Assembly (NCBI GenBank): GCA_017962865.1
Contig: JAGCUM010000017.1
Coordinates: forward strand, 1-10,893
Source of the DNA: Spirochaetales bacterium
GTDB lineage: Bacteria > Spirochaetota > Spirochaetia > Sphaerochaetales > Sphaerochaetaceae
DNA: 10,893 bases
Reading direction: 5' to 3'
The translations under genes and the position numbers were made by a program. This document shows, in pieces, positions 1-6,382 of the stretch (positions are counted from its first letter, which is position 1; each line of letters opens with the position of its first letter). The notes beneath the pieces are model-generated. The model made no database searches, was not told where the DNA came from, and saw only the letters and a program-made list of their open reading frames with translations.

Positions 1-1343
1 AGCGGGTTGAAAACTCCTGCGTTCTTGATTCCGAGCTTCTGTGCAAGGTCCATGAGGTCCTGCTGGAGCTCCTCGTCGTTCTTTCCTGCCCCGAGGCCGG
101 CTTTCACGACATCGTATACGGCCTTCAGCGATGCCAGGGTTCCTGCAGTGTCCATCTTCTTGGGAATCAGCAGTGCTGCCTCGGGCTCGCCCTTGTCCTG
201 GAGGAACTCAACCATCGGAACTATGTCCGACAGGAGGGTTATGCGGTCGCGGATACCCGGCACGAAGGCAACCAGTCTGTCGTAGGCGCCCTGGTCCAGA
301 AGTCCTGCTTCCTTCAGGTAAGGCATCAGGAGGTCTGCAAGCTCACTATCGGTCTTCCTTCTGATGTACTGGGCATTGAACCAGTCCAGCTTCTGGTAGT
401 CAAAGACTCCGGGGGCCTTGTTGATCTTCTCGAGGCTGAAACACTTCTCCAGTTCCTCACGGCTGAAGAACTCCTTCTCGCCGTCGTAGGACCAGCCGAC
501 GAGGCTCACGTAGTTCAGAAGGGCCTCGGGCAGGTAGCCTTTTTTGCGGAAGTCCCTGACACTGGTCGAGCCGTGGCGCTTGGAGAGCTTGTGACCGTCA
601 TTTCCCATGACCATCGGCAGGTGGCAGTATGTGGGAACCTCCCAGCCGAATGCTTCATAGAGGATTACGTGAAGCGGTCCGGAGGGAATCCACTCCTGGG
701 CTCTCATGATATGTGTGACGCCCATCAGATGGTCGTCGATGACGTTGGCCAGATGGTATGTGGGAAAGCCGTCGCTCTTGAGCAGAACCGGATCCGGGCT
801 GATGTCCTTGTTCTCACGGGTGATGTCACCCATCAGGACATCGTGGAAAGTGGTGCTCCCCTCTCTGGGGACCTTGAGTCTGATGACGGGTTTGATTCCC
901 TGAGCCTCAAGCTCGGCTCTCTGCTCTGCAGTAAGGTCGCGGCAGTGTCCGTCATAACCCTGGACGGGGCTCTTCTCCTCTATCTGCTTCTGTCTGAGGG
1001 CCTCGAGGCGCTCTGCGGAACAATAGCAGTAGTAGGCCTTGCCCATGTCGACAAGCTTCTTTGCATATTCCTGGTAGATGGCGAAGCGCTCGCTCTGGAT
1101 ATAGGGTCCGCAGGGGCCGCCGACAACAGGACCTTCGTCCCATTTGACGCCGAGCCACTCGAGGGTGTCGTAGAGATCCTGCAGGGATTCGTCGCTGTAG
1201 CGCTCACGGTCGGTGTCTTCAACCCTGAGGATGAATTTTCCGCCGTTGGACTTGGCGAAGAAGTAATTGAAAAGCGCGGTCCTCACGCCTCCGATGTGCT
1301 GGAGCCCTGTGGGCGATGGTGCATATCTGACTCTTACGTTCAT
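1..1343 (-). CDS. gltX: Glutamyl-tRNA synthetase, 3' end outside the window
   Basis: Class I aminoacyl-tRNA synthetase that charges tRNA-Glu with glutamate in the cytoplasm. The reverse strand translates without stops from an ATG at 1343 to the left edge, giving about 447 residues. The family is usually about 480-510 residues, so only the end of the anticodon-binding region is missing. The N-terminus reads MNVRVRYAPSPTG. The ATP-binding HIGH motif appears as HIGG (residues 16-19). The catalytic-domain segment RVEDTDRERY follows, and the KMSKS loop appears as KLSKR (residues 252-256). HIGG is a known natural variant in this family. A GGAG Shine-Dalgarno element sits about 7 nt before the ATG, and the gene has its own promoter in the 71-nt gap after the upstream regulator gene. 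I see nothing broken in the visible part. The identity is secure; whether it is a discriminating or non-discriminating enzyme cannot be told from here. Confidence 0.97.
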   Translation of the reverse strand, partial: MNVRVRYAPSPTGLQHIGGVRTALFNYFFAKSNGGKFILRVEDTDRERYSDESLQDLYDTLEWLGVKWDEGPVVGGPCGPYIQSERFAIYQEYAKKLVDMGKAYYCYCSAERLEALRQKQIEEKSPVQGYDGHCRDLTAEQRAELEAQGIKPVIRLKVPREGSTTFHDVLMGDITRENKDISPDPVLLKSDGFPTYHLANVIDDHLMGVTHIMRAQEWIPSGPLHVILYEAFGWEVPTYCHLPMVMGNDGHKLSKRHGSTSVRDFRKKGYLPEALLNYVSLVGWSYDGEKEFFSREELEKCFSLEKINKAPGVFDYQKLDWFNAQYIRRKTDSELADLLMPYLKEAGLLDQGAYDRLVAFVPGIRDRITLLSDIVPMVEFLQDKGEPEAALLIPKKMDTAGTLASLKAVYDVVKAGLGAGKNDEELQQDLMDLAQKLGIKNAGVFNP

Positions 1344-1366
1344 AACAATACTCCGTTAGAGATTAC

Positions 1367-1395
1367 TATATACACCAAAATAAAGAATCATTCAA
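1367..1395 (-). promoter_or_regulatory. Putative sigma70-type promoter of gltX
   Basis: Read on the minus strand, a TTGAAT -35 box (1390-1395) is followed after 17 nt by a TATATA -10 box (1367-1372); TATAGT, two bases further on, is an alternative. The predicted transcription start near 1360 leaves a leader of roughly 17 nt that contains the GGAG ribosome binding site. The match is by eye and 4 of 6 bases agree in each box. It suggests gltX can be transcribed separately from the four-gene unit upstream of it. Confidence 0.5.
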
Positions 1396-1414
1396 TTGGA
1401 ACGGGCAATGAGAA

Positions 1415-2317
1415 TTAAGACCAGGGGCCTTCCTTGAGGGCCTTGAGCAGGTCTATGCGGGATCGGACTTCCATCTTGCTGAAGATGTTGGCCACGTGGT
1501 TGTTGACGGTGTTGACAGAGATGGAGAGCTCCTGAGCTATCTCCTTGTTGGTAAGGCCCTCACATATGAGCTGGATCACGGTGAATTCACGTTCCGAGAT
1601 GCGGTAGCGGGACAGGCTCTCGAAGCTGAGTTCGGGCTTGTTCTCCTCCTTCTGCTTGTCGAGGCCGAATCTGATGTAGTTGTAGACCATGATGATGATG
1701 GAGAACGCAAACACATAGACCGGATAGCTGAAGTCCGCAACAGCGGGAAAGAAAACCGACAGAATCGTCAGCGGGATGAGCGAGAGGCTCACGATGTTGA
1801 TGGAAAGCGCCACGCCTCTGGAAGAGCGGTCCTCGATGTTCTTGAGGTTGACCCAGAGCGTGACCAGGCAGTAGACATACATGCCCAGGAAGATGAGGGT
1901 CTGGACTATGTAGACCCACTTGTCAAAGGTGGCATTGTTGACTATCAGGGAGGCCAGTCCGATACCGAAATAGGTCGCGGCAAATGGATAGAAACGCAGG
2001 GTCTGGAGCCTTCTCCAGGGTTTTGCGATGACCCAGCTGAGGAAGTAAGGCAGAAAAACTATCACGAACGCCATGCAGGTGATCATCACCGTGGAGTAGA
2101 TGAAACTGAACACGGCATAGATGTTCTCCGGCATGAAGAACAGCGATAGTTTCGATGCGAGGAATACCACCATGGCTCCGATAAGACAGCTCTGGAAAAC
2201 GATATATCTACCGCTCCAGGCTGTCTTATGGAGAATCTGTGAGGCTATGGCCAGAGCCAGAGCCATGCAGGAAACCGCGATGGAAGCTGTATATGTGAAC
2301 AGTAGGAAACCATTCAT
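1415..2317 (-). CDS. LuxR-family regulator with a seven-helix membrane domain
   Basis: A 300-residue membrane-anchored transcription regulator. Hydrophobic segments that look like seven transmembrane helices lie at about residues 4-26, 38-61, 66-96, 108-126, 133-156, 169-190 and 194-217. A short charged linker (DKQKEENK) follows. A LuxR-type helix-turn-helix occupies residues 240-294, with the typical ISEREFTVIQLICEGLTNKE start and an SISVNTVNNHVANIF recognition helix. There is no receiver domain, so it is not an ordinary two-component response regulator; the membrane part presumably senses something directly. The ATG at 2317 is 24 nt after the stop of the RloB-like gene and has only a weak Shine-Dalgarno (TTGGAT). 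It therefore probably relies on readthrough or translational coupling from upstream. The HTH call is firm. The ligand and target genes are unknown, but its place as the last gene of the ATPase/RloB unit makes that unit a natural first candidate. Confidence 0.88.
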   Translation of the reverse strand: MNGFLLFTYTASIAVSCMALALAIASQILHKTAWSGRYIVFQSCLIGAMVVFLASKLSLFFMPENIYAVFSFIYSTVMITCMAFVIVFLPYFLSWVIAKPWRRLQTLRFYPFAATYFGIGLASLIVNNATFDKWVYIVQTLIFLGMYVYCLVTLWVNLKNIEDRSSRGVALSINIVSLSLIPLTILSVFFPAVADFSYPVYVFAFSIIIMVYNYIRFGLDKQKEENKPELSFESLSRYRISEREFTVIQLICEGLTNKEIAQELSISVNTVNNHVANIFSKMEVRSRIDLLKALKEGPWS

Positions 2318-2341
2318 AATCCAACTTTCGTCAGGCGGCTG

Positions 2342-2971
2342 TTATTTTGCAAGAAGCTTCTGGTTGTGTGAGAGATCGGCCTCTCCGCAGATGTTCTTGA
2401 TGTCTTCGTAGAGAAGCGGGAATGTCGTTGCCGGGATTCCGTTGACTTTCTCGGAGACCTTGTTGTAGACGCTTGTGTTCGTGATGGCCTTGCTGAAGGA
2501 GGAGAACAGCCTCAGGTGGATGTCCTGTCCCTCGTTGGTCATGTAATCTGCAGTAAGCTCGAAGCCCGGGAAGACCTTGGCAAGTGCCTGGTCGAAGGAG
2601 GCGGAGTCTGCGATGTACTGATTCAGCGGCTTGAGATGGATGTAGAGCCACATGCTGAAGCTGGGCAGTGTCCATCCGAGCTTGACCTTTCTGGCATCTG
2701 CGAACGGCTGGGCGGCAACGATTTCCTCTGCTGTGATGCTGAAGTCATCGAGACCGAAGATGGCCCATGCGGAAGCGAACTTGCCTGCAATCCTGGCCTT
2801 GCCGGTTGCCTTGATCAGACCCTCAAGGGTGTAGGCCTGGAAATACTGAACCGTCATGTTGACGTATCTGCAGTCCTTTCTGACTCTTGAGAAGTATGCT
2901 GCGACTGCCGGATTCGCTGTTGCGATGAGGATTGTGCTCTTGGGCTGTGTAGGAATTCTCTTTCTTGTCAT
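2342..2971 (-). CDS. RloB-like (AbiLii-type) protein with a degenerate TOPRIM active site
   Basis: A 209-residue soluble protein whose pattern follows the RloB family, the partner of AAA15-type ATPases in AbiL/RloA-RloB modules. The first strand (ILIATANPAVAAYF, 14-27) lies where RloB proteins normally carry an EGxKTExxYF-like TOPRIM motif. AIFGLDDFS (70-78) replaces the usual V/I-F-D-R-D/E segment. LPSFSMWLYIHL (102-113) corresponds to the SNPSFElWLLlHF signature. VFPGF (133-137) and GIPATTFPLLYEDI (178-191) match the later lP-x-Y and nPsT-x-v-x-x-Lv segments. The family's acidic catalytic residues are therefore largely missing: the Glu of the first motif, the first Asp of the second and the Glu of the third. 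The ATG at 2971 lies 1 nt after the ATPase stop, and its ribosome binding site (GAGGAGG) is inside the last ATPase codons, so the two are translationally coupled. Family assignment is by eye only. A nuclease function, assumed for intact homologues, is doubtful here. Confidence 0.65.
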   Translation of the reverse strand: MTRKRIPTQPKSTILIATANPAVAAYFSRVRKDCRYVNMTVQYFQAYTLEGLIKATGKARIAGKFASAWAIFGLDDFSITAEEIVAAQPFADARKVKLGWTLPSFSMWLYIHLKPLNQYIADSASFDQALAKVFPGFELTADYMTNEGQDIHLRLFSSFSKAITNTSVYNKVSEKVNGIPATTFPLLYEDIKNICGEADLSHNQKLLAK

Positions 2972-2972
2972 G

Positions 2973-4232
2973 TCATGCCTCCTCGTTTACGAAGCGGAAC
3001 TCGCTTGTGATTGGAAGTGCTCCAAAGGCACCGCTCTCATACATTGCACGGGTCTTTGCGCTTGCGCCGATCCTGAAGTTGCTGAGCGGATAATAGATTG
3101 TCGATCCGATGCTGTCCTTCTCGGTGAAGTAGATGCTGTCTCTTCTGAGCAGTCCGTCCTCAAGCAGTGTCGGGTTGCAGTCGGCAACGAAGAGCTGGCT
3201 GGCGCGCTTGCATCCGCTTGTGAAGACGCTTGTGAGATAGATCAGGACTTCCGGATGGAGGAACATGCCGTAGTCATCGACGACCAGAACCTTGGGCTTT
3301 GTGAAGGCCTCGAAGAATGCCAGAGCCAACAGTGAGAGTCTCTTCATGGAGAGGCTTTCCTTTCCGTACGGGCTGAACATTGCTGCCTTGGAGTTGGTAT
3401 GTACGAAGAAGACCATGTCTCCGTCGTTGGACTGGACGAACTTACCGTCCTTGTTGGAACCGACTCTGATATCCCTGATATCCGTGACATCCATGCTCCA
3501 GAAGAAGTTGATCAGCTGCTCCTTCCATGCCGGATGTGCGTTAAGCATTGCTGCTACATAGCGCTCTGAAGAGGTTCCGACACCCATCGGGAGGATGTCC
3601 AGGACTTCCGTGAACCACTTGTAGACTTCGGAACAGGTCTCACCGCCCCTCTCTGCTGCATTCTTGATGAAGGAGTGTCTGCAGTCGACAGCCTTCTCGT
3701 TTCTCTTCTTGTCACCTCTGTAGAGCTTACCCCAGCGGACCTTGTACTTGGTCTCATCGCCCAAACTTGCAACTGCAACTCTGTCGAACATGAGCTTTCT
3801 GGAAGTTCCGAAGTTGTAGTAGAGCTTCTCTTCCCAGATGTGATCCAGGTCAGCCTTCAGTGTGTAGGTTGCGAATACTTCCGGCTCCTCTTCCGATACG
3901 AACTCCCTGAGCAGGAATCTGATCGTGAACTCTGCAGGCTGGTTCTTCACATCATTGTATGCGAACAGTGAACCGGCGAGGATTCTTCTGAGCGGATTCT
4001 CGTCTGTTGCATCGGCGATGACGATACCCTTGATCGCCTCAAGAGCTCTGACAGCTGTACTCTTACCGACTCCGTTCGGGCCGATGATGGCTGTTGTCCT
4101 GAGAATCTTGAGCTTTTCGGAGACAAACTGGACCTTTGTCTGGTCCATTCTCTTGTCCTTAAGGGCCGCAAATGAAAGGGTCTGCGGATCCTTGATTGAC
4201 CTGAAATTGGCCATGGTAATGTCGATGAGCAC
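2973..4232 (-). CDS. AAA15-type (COG1106, AbiLi/RloA-like) ATPase, diverged
   Basis: A 419-residue ABC/SMC-like ATPase of the type found in anti-phage modules. It opens with MLIDITMANFRSIKD, as these proteins typically do. It has an intact Walker A (GPNGVGKS, 51-58), a ~230-residue insert containing the WF-x-EVLDILP region (206-215), and a signature-like ESLSMKRL (292-299) where the family has ESxGTkrL. Walker B is VLVVDDYGMFLHP (315-327). DCNPTLL (351-357) lies in the position of the usual THNxxLL, then RRDSIYFTEKD (363-373) and GAFGALP (401-407) match the common C-terminal R-x-D-x-i-x-f-x-e-K and G-x-y-G-a-i-P elements. So the Walker B Glu is Asp and the switch His is lost, which suggests slow or altered ATP hydrolysis. 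The start is a GTG at 4232, chosen because AGGAGG lies 5 nt upstream; a later ATG at 4214 would lose the conserved N-terminus. It sits 49 nt after the phosphatase gene. Confidence 0.8.
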   Translation of the reverse strand: MLIDITMANFRSIKDPQTLSFAALKDKRMDQTKVQFVSEKLKILRTTAIIGPNGVGKSTAVRALEAIKGIVIADATDENPLRRILAGSLFAYNDVKNQPAEFTIRFLLREFVSEEEPEVFATYTLKADLDHIWEEKLYYNFGTSRKLMFDRVAVASLGDETKYKVRWGKLYRGDKKRNEKAVDCRHSFIKNAAERGGETCSEVYKWFTEVLDILPMGVGTSSERYVAAMLNAHPAWKEQLINFFWSMDVTDIRDIRVGSNKDGKFVQSNDGDMVFFVHTNSKAAMFSPYGKESLSMKRLSLLALAFFEAFTKPKVLVVDDYGMFLHPEVLIYLTSVFTSGCKRASQLFVADCNPTLLEDGLLRRDSIYFTEKDSIGSTIYYPLSNFRIGASAKTRAMYESGAFGALPITSEFRFVNEEA

Positions 4233-4237
4233 GAAGG

Positions 4238-4243
4238 CCTCCT
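4238..4243 (-). promoter_or_regulatory. Strong Shine-Dalgarno fixing the GTG start of the ATPase
   Basis: On the minus strand AGGAGG is followed by 5 nt (CCTTC) and then GTG at 4232. The in-frame ATG at 4214 has no comparable element, and starting there would cut into the conserved first strand. I therefore take the GTG as the start. Confidence 0.75.
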
Positions 4244-4281
4244 TTTGCCGACTCGCGGCTTGAAATTAAACAAAAACGATG

Positions 4282-4917
4282 CTAGAGCCCCATCGACTCC
4301 ATTCTGGCACAGATCTCCGGATAGGCATCAAGGCAAGCCCTGAGCCTCTTCGGAAGGCTTCTGTCGCCGTGGTTGTCATCGGCAATGATGTCAACCAGAT
4401 CCCGATGGATGTACGGCATCGCAGTCCTGTTCTCTATGCCGGACACATTGACCTGTATCCAGGCACCCATATCCTTGAACATCCGGAATGTCTCGTCCTG
4501 GGGCTTGAGCCAAGGATAACGCTCCACATGGGCGATCACCGGCTCCAGACCCTGATCCAGAAGCTGCTGCAGTTTCCTGTCCAGACCAAGCGGCTTGGCG
4601 GAAACCGGGAACTCAACCAGTGCGAACCTTCCCGCAATGGGGATGGTCTTCACTTCGATCTGGCTCCCGAGGTACAGCTCGGCTCCGAGAATCGTCTTTA
4701 TTCCGACACGCGAGGCATCTTCGCTCGCAAGACGGAAGTTCTCCCGGATGTTCTCCACCTTTGTCTTCACCGTAGGATGAAAGACATGAGGTGTCAGAAC
4801 CAATGTCCTGATTCCATACTTTCCGTACTCCAACAGAAGTGCTCTGTACAGATTGCGGTCCTGGACTCCGTGGTCAACGTCGAACAGAAGATGTGAATGC
4901 AGGTCAAATAGATTCAT
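4282..4917 (-). CDS. CpsB/YwqE-type PHP-domain phosphatase
   Basis: A 211-residue metal-dependent PHP-domain protein. The family includes bacterial tyrosine-protein phosphatases (CpsB, YwqE) that act on capsule and exopolysaccharide tyrosine kinases. The expected metal-binding motifs appear in order: DLHSH (5-9), a D-x-D-H-G segment (13-17) where the family has I-D-D-G, TPH (42-44), GAELYL (78-83), HVERY (130-134) and ADDNHG (179-184), where the usual motif is SDAHN. Asp181 and His183 keep the ligand positions, so the site is probably functional although the last motif is unusual. I chose the ATG at 4917. Reading could extend to a TTG at 4929, but that codon overlaps a likely -10 box. There is no clear Shine-Dalgarno. 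No kinase or capsule gene is in the window, so its substrate is open, and it leads the unit containing the ATPase/RloB pair. Confidence 0.85.
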   Translation of the reverse strand: MNLFDLHSHLLFDVDHGVQDRNLYRALLLEYGKYGIRTLVLTPHVFHPTVKTKVENIRENFRLASEDASRVGIKTILGAELYLGSQIEVKTIPIAGRFALVEFPVSAKPLGLDRKLQQLLDQGLEPVIAHVERYPWLKPQDETFRMFKDMGAWIQVNVSGIENRTAMPYIHRDLVDIIADDNHGDRSLPKRLRACLDAYPEICARMESMGL

Positions 4918-4928
4918 GAACGACTTCA

Positions 4929-4957
4929 ATTGTAGCCGAAATATGCCATCAAAACAA
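4929..4957 (-). promoter_or_regulatory. Putative promoter of the phosphatase/ATPase/RloB/LuxR unit
   Basis: Read on the minus strand, TTGTTT (4952-4957) is followed after exactly 17 nt by TACAAT (4929-4934), a 5-of-6 match to the -10 consensus. The predicted start of transcription is near 4922, about five bases before the ATG at 4917, so the mRNA would be leaderless or nearly so. That agrees with the lack of a Shine-Dalgarno in front of that ATG. The rest of the 4918-5097 gap is A/T-rich and holds only the inverted repeat at 4990-5033. Confidence 0.45.
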
Positions 4958-4989
4958 GGATTATGATTGAAAAATGTTGAGAAATATAA

Positions 4990-5033
4990 TTCAGGCCATC
5001 GTTCACATTAAAAATGCTACTCCATGGCCTGAA
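4990..5033. repeat. 10-bp perfect inverted repeat in the AT-rich intergenic region
   Basis: The arms TTCAGGCCAT (4990-4999) and ATGGCCTGAA (5024-5033) are exact reverse complements separated by 24 nt. It lies between the stop of the minus-strand lipoprotein gene and the promoter of the phosphatase unit. In the direction of transcription a T-rich run comes before the stem and only ATTATATTT follows it, so it is not a textbook terminator. A weak terminator for the lipoprotein gene or a protein-binding operator are both possible. Confidence 0.55.
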
Positions 5034-5097
5034 AAATAAAAAAAGTTGAATAAAATCAATAAAAACGAAAAACTAGGCTATCAAAGCTTTTATAACA

Positions 5098-6246
5098 TCA
5101 GAAGCCTGCAAGACCGCCAGTACTACCGCCGGTTGAACCCGCTTTTTCTGTGCTGTTGATCTGTTTGGTGGCCTCATTTTCCTTCTCTTCGATTTTTTTG
5201 AGGTCATAGTACAGTTCCAGAGCATCAGTCATGCTTTGGGTGCGGTAAAGCTCCTGTGCAAGGTCGTAGGCCTTCTCTCTTTCGCCGGTCGTAAAGTACA
5301 GGATAACGGCATTGTAACCTGCCGCACCGTGCTTGCTTCTCTTGTACTCGTCGGCAAAGATCTGGAGCGCAGTCTCCCATCTCTCGTCATCGAGGGCTTC
5401 GTATGCACGCTCGAGCCTGTTCACCTTGGGCTTGTTGGGCATGAAGGCGAAGTATTCGGTCACATAGTGCGGGGAAAGGGCATTGCGGAAGTTGGATGCA
5501 AAGGTGCTTATCTGATCCTCGAACAAAGATGAAGCTGTCGGGATGCGGACATACGAATACGGTTCGTAATCACCGGCTGCATTCTTGGTTCTTCCGAGAG
5601 TGGTCCTGTTCTCCCTCATGCCGGACGAGAAGTTTCCGCTTGCGATGATGACGTTGTTCTCGACATCGGTGAGCCTGTAGGAGATTGTGATCTCGTACTT
5701 CTGGACGGCATAGAAATAGATGGGATAGTACTTCCCGTCGGGAGCGGTCGAGGAGAAATCACTCTTTTCCTGGATGATGTACTCATCGTAATAGAGGTTG
5801 GAAATCTCGGTGGTGAGCACTGCATCGACACCGGCATTGAGGAAGGTGGCCTTCATGTTGCCGTTGCGGTCCCCTATCGTCACATAGGAATCGGTAAGCT
5901 CGGGATCCAGGACCTTGAAGAATCCGGTATTCACTGCCTTGTAGACGGTCTTGGTGGCGGTATTGGAGATATGGCTCGAGACCCCGAAGTCCAGACATGA
6001 GCGGAAGTTCAGGTAACCGAGGTATTTATCGCTTATGCCGCCGCGGATCGGAATATAGGAATTCCAGAAGACGGGAAGAACCCATCTGGTATTGTCGATT
6101 GTGGAACGCACGGCCATGGTCTTGTAGCCGCTGACATCGACCTCTGCCGGAACAAGGGTACGGATGGCGATGGTGGTCGAACATCCCGTGAGGATGAGAA
6201 CCAGGACCACGGCCAGAAGCAGAACGGTGCTCAGTGTTTTTCGCAT
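5098..6246 (-). CDS. Lipoprotein with CsgG/LpoB-like N-terminal part and TPR-like tail
   Basis: A 382-residue predicted lipoprotein. A short basic start, a long hydrophobic stretch and a lipobox (LTGC, lipidated Cys22) form the signal peptide. The segment just after it, RTLVPAEVDVSGYKTMAVRS (29-48), has the pattern of CsgG/LpoB-like or DUF6340-like envelope lipoproteins, where a PAe-hydrophobic-g-x-k-x-iaV strand opens the domain. The middle (about 100-265) looks like mixed alpha/beta. Residues 275-355 look like two to three tetratricopeptide-type helical pairs (YEALDDERWETALQIF and the following helices). A low-complexity Gly/Ser/Thr tail ends in LAGF. I start at the ATG at 6246 and not at the longer reading from 6330, because the signal peptide begins there and AGAGGT lies 6 nt upstream. 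It is probably a periplasmic-side scaffold or assembly factor. It diverges from the acidic-protein/lipoprotein unit. Exact function unknown. Confidence 0.85.
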   Translation of the reverse strand: MRKTLSTVLLLAVVLVLILTGCSTTIAIRTLVPAEVDVSGYKTMAVRSTIDNTRWVLPVFWNSYIPIRGGISDKYLGYLNFRSCLDFGVSSHISNTATKTVYKAVNTGFFKVLDPELTDSYVTIGDRNGNMKATFLNAGVDAVLTTEISNLYYDEYIIQEKSDFSSTAPDGKYYPIYFYAVQKYEITISYRLTDVENNVIIASGNFSSGMRENRTTLGRTKNAAGDYEPYSYVRIPTASSLFEDQISTFASNFRNALSPHYVTEYFAFMPNKPKVNRLERAYEALDDERWETALQIFADEYKRSKHGAAGYNAVILYFTTGEREKAYDLAQELYRTQSMTDALELYYDLKKIEEKENEATKQINSTEKAGSTGGSTGGLAGF

Positions 6247-6261
6247 GATGACCTCTCTGAT

Positions 6262-6286
6262 AGGCATTCGGATCAGCAGTATGCCT
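6262..6286 (-). promoter_or_regulatory. Small inverted repeat in the 5' leader of the minus-strand lipoprotein
   Basis: AGGCAT (6262-6267) and ATGCCT (6281-6286) pair perfectly around a 13-nt loop. The hairpin lies between the predicted transcription start (about 6295) and the ribosome binding site (6251-6256), without covering the latter. A six-base stem is weak, so a role is uncertain. Confidence 0.3.
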
Positions 6287-6301
6287 GATTTGGATGACCA
6301 A

Positions 6302-6330
6302 AGTATAAGGCCTACGGATAAAAAACTCAA
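6302..6330 (-). promoter_or_regulatory. Promoter of the minus-strand lipoprotein gene
   Basis: On the minus strand TTGAGT (6325-6330) and TATACT (6302-6307) are separated by exactly 17 nt, a good sigma70-type match (4/6 and 5/6). Transcription would begin near 6295 and give a leader of about 50 nt. The -35 box directly abuts the -35 box of the divergent plus-strand promoter. Confidence 0.65.
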
Positions 6331-6359
6331 TTGACATCTGAATGATGTAATTCTATCCT
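6331..6359 (+). promoter_or_regulatory. Promoter of the acidic protein/lipoprotein operon
   Basis: TTGACA (6331-6336), a perfect -35 consensus, is followed after 17 nt by TATCCT (6354-6359, 4/6). The predicted start near 6366 gives a leader of about 17 nt that contains the GGAGG ribosome binding site of the acidic-protein gene. Confidence 0.7.
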
Positions 6360-6382
6360 TTGATTGATTCGTGGAGGTGAAT

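Noticed and set aside
573..1418. Long plus-strand open frame opposite gltX
   Set aside because: The minus strand holds an unambiguous GluRS with catalytic motifs over the same bases; the plus frame is its shadow and has no recognisable domain.
4247..4259. GCCG/CGGC mini-hairpin just before the ATPase ribosome binding site
   Set aside because: A four-base stem with a five-base loop is expected by chance, and it does not overlap the AGGAGG element.
6247..6330. Longer N-terminus of the minus-strand lipoprotein starting at 6330
   Set aside because: It would place 28 residues before an ordinary lipoprotein signal peptide and cover the promoter. The ATG at 6246 has a good ribosome binding site.
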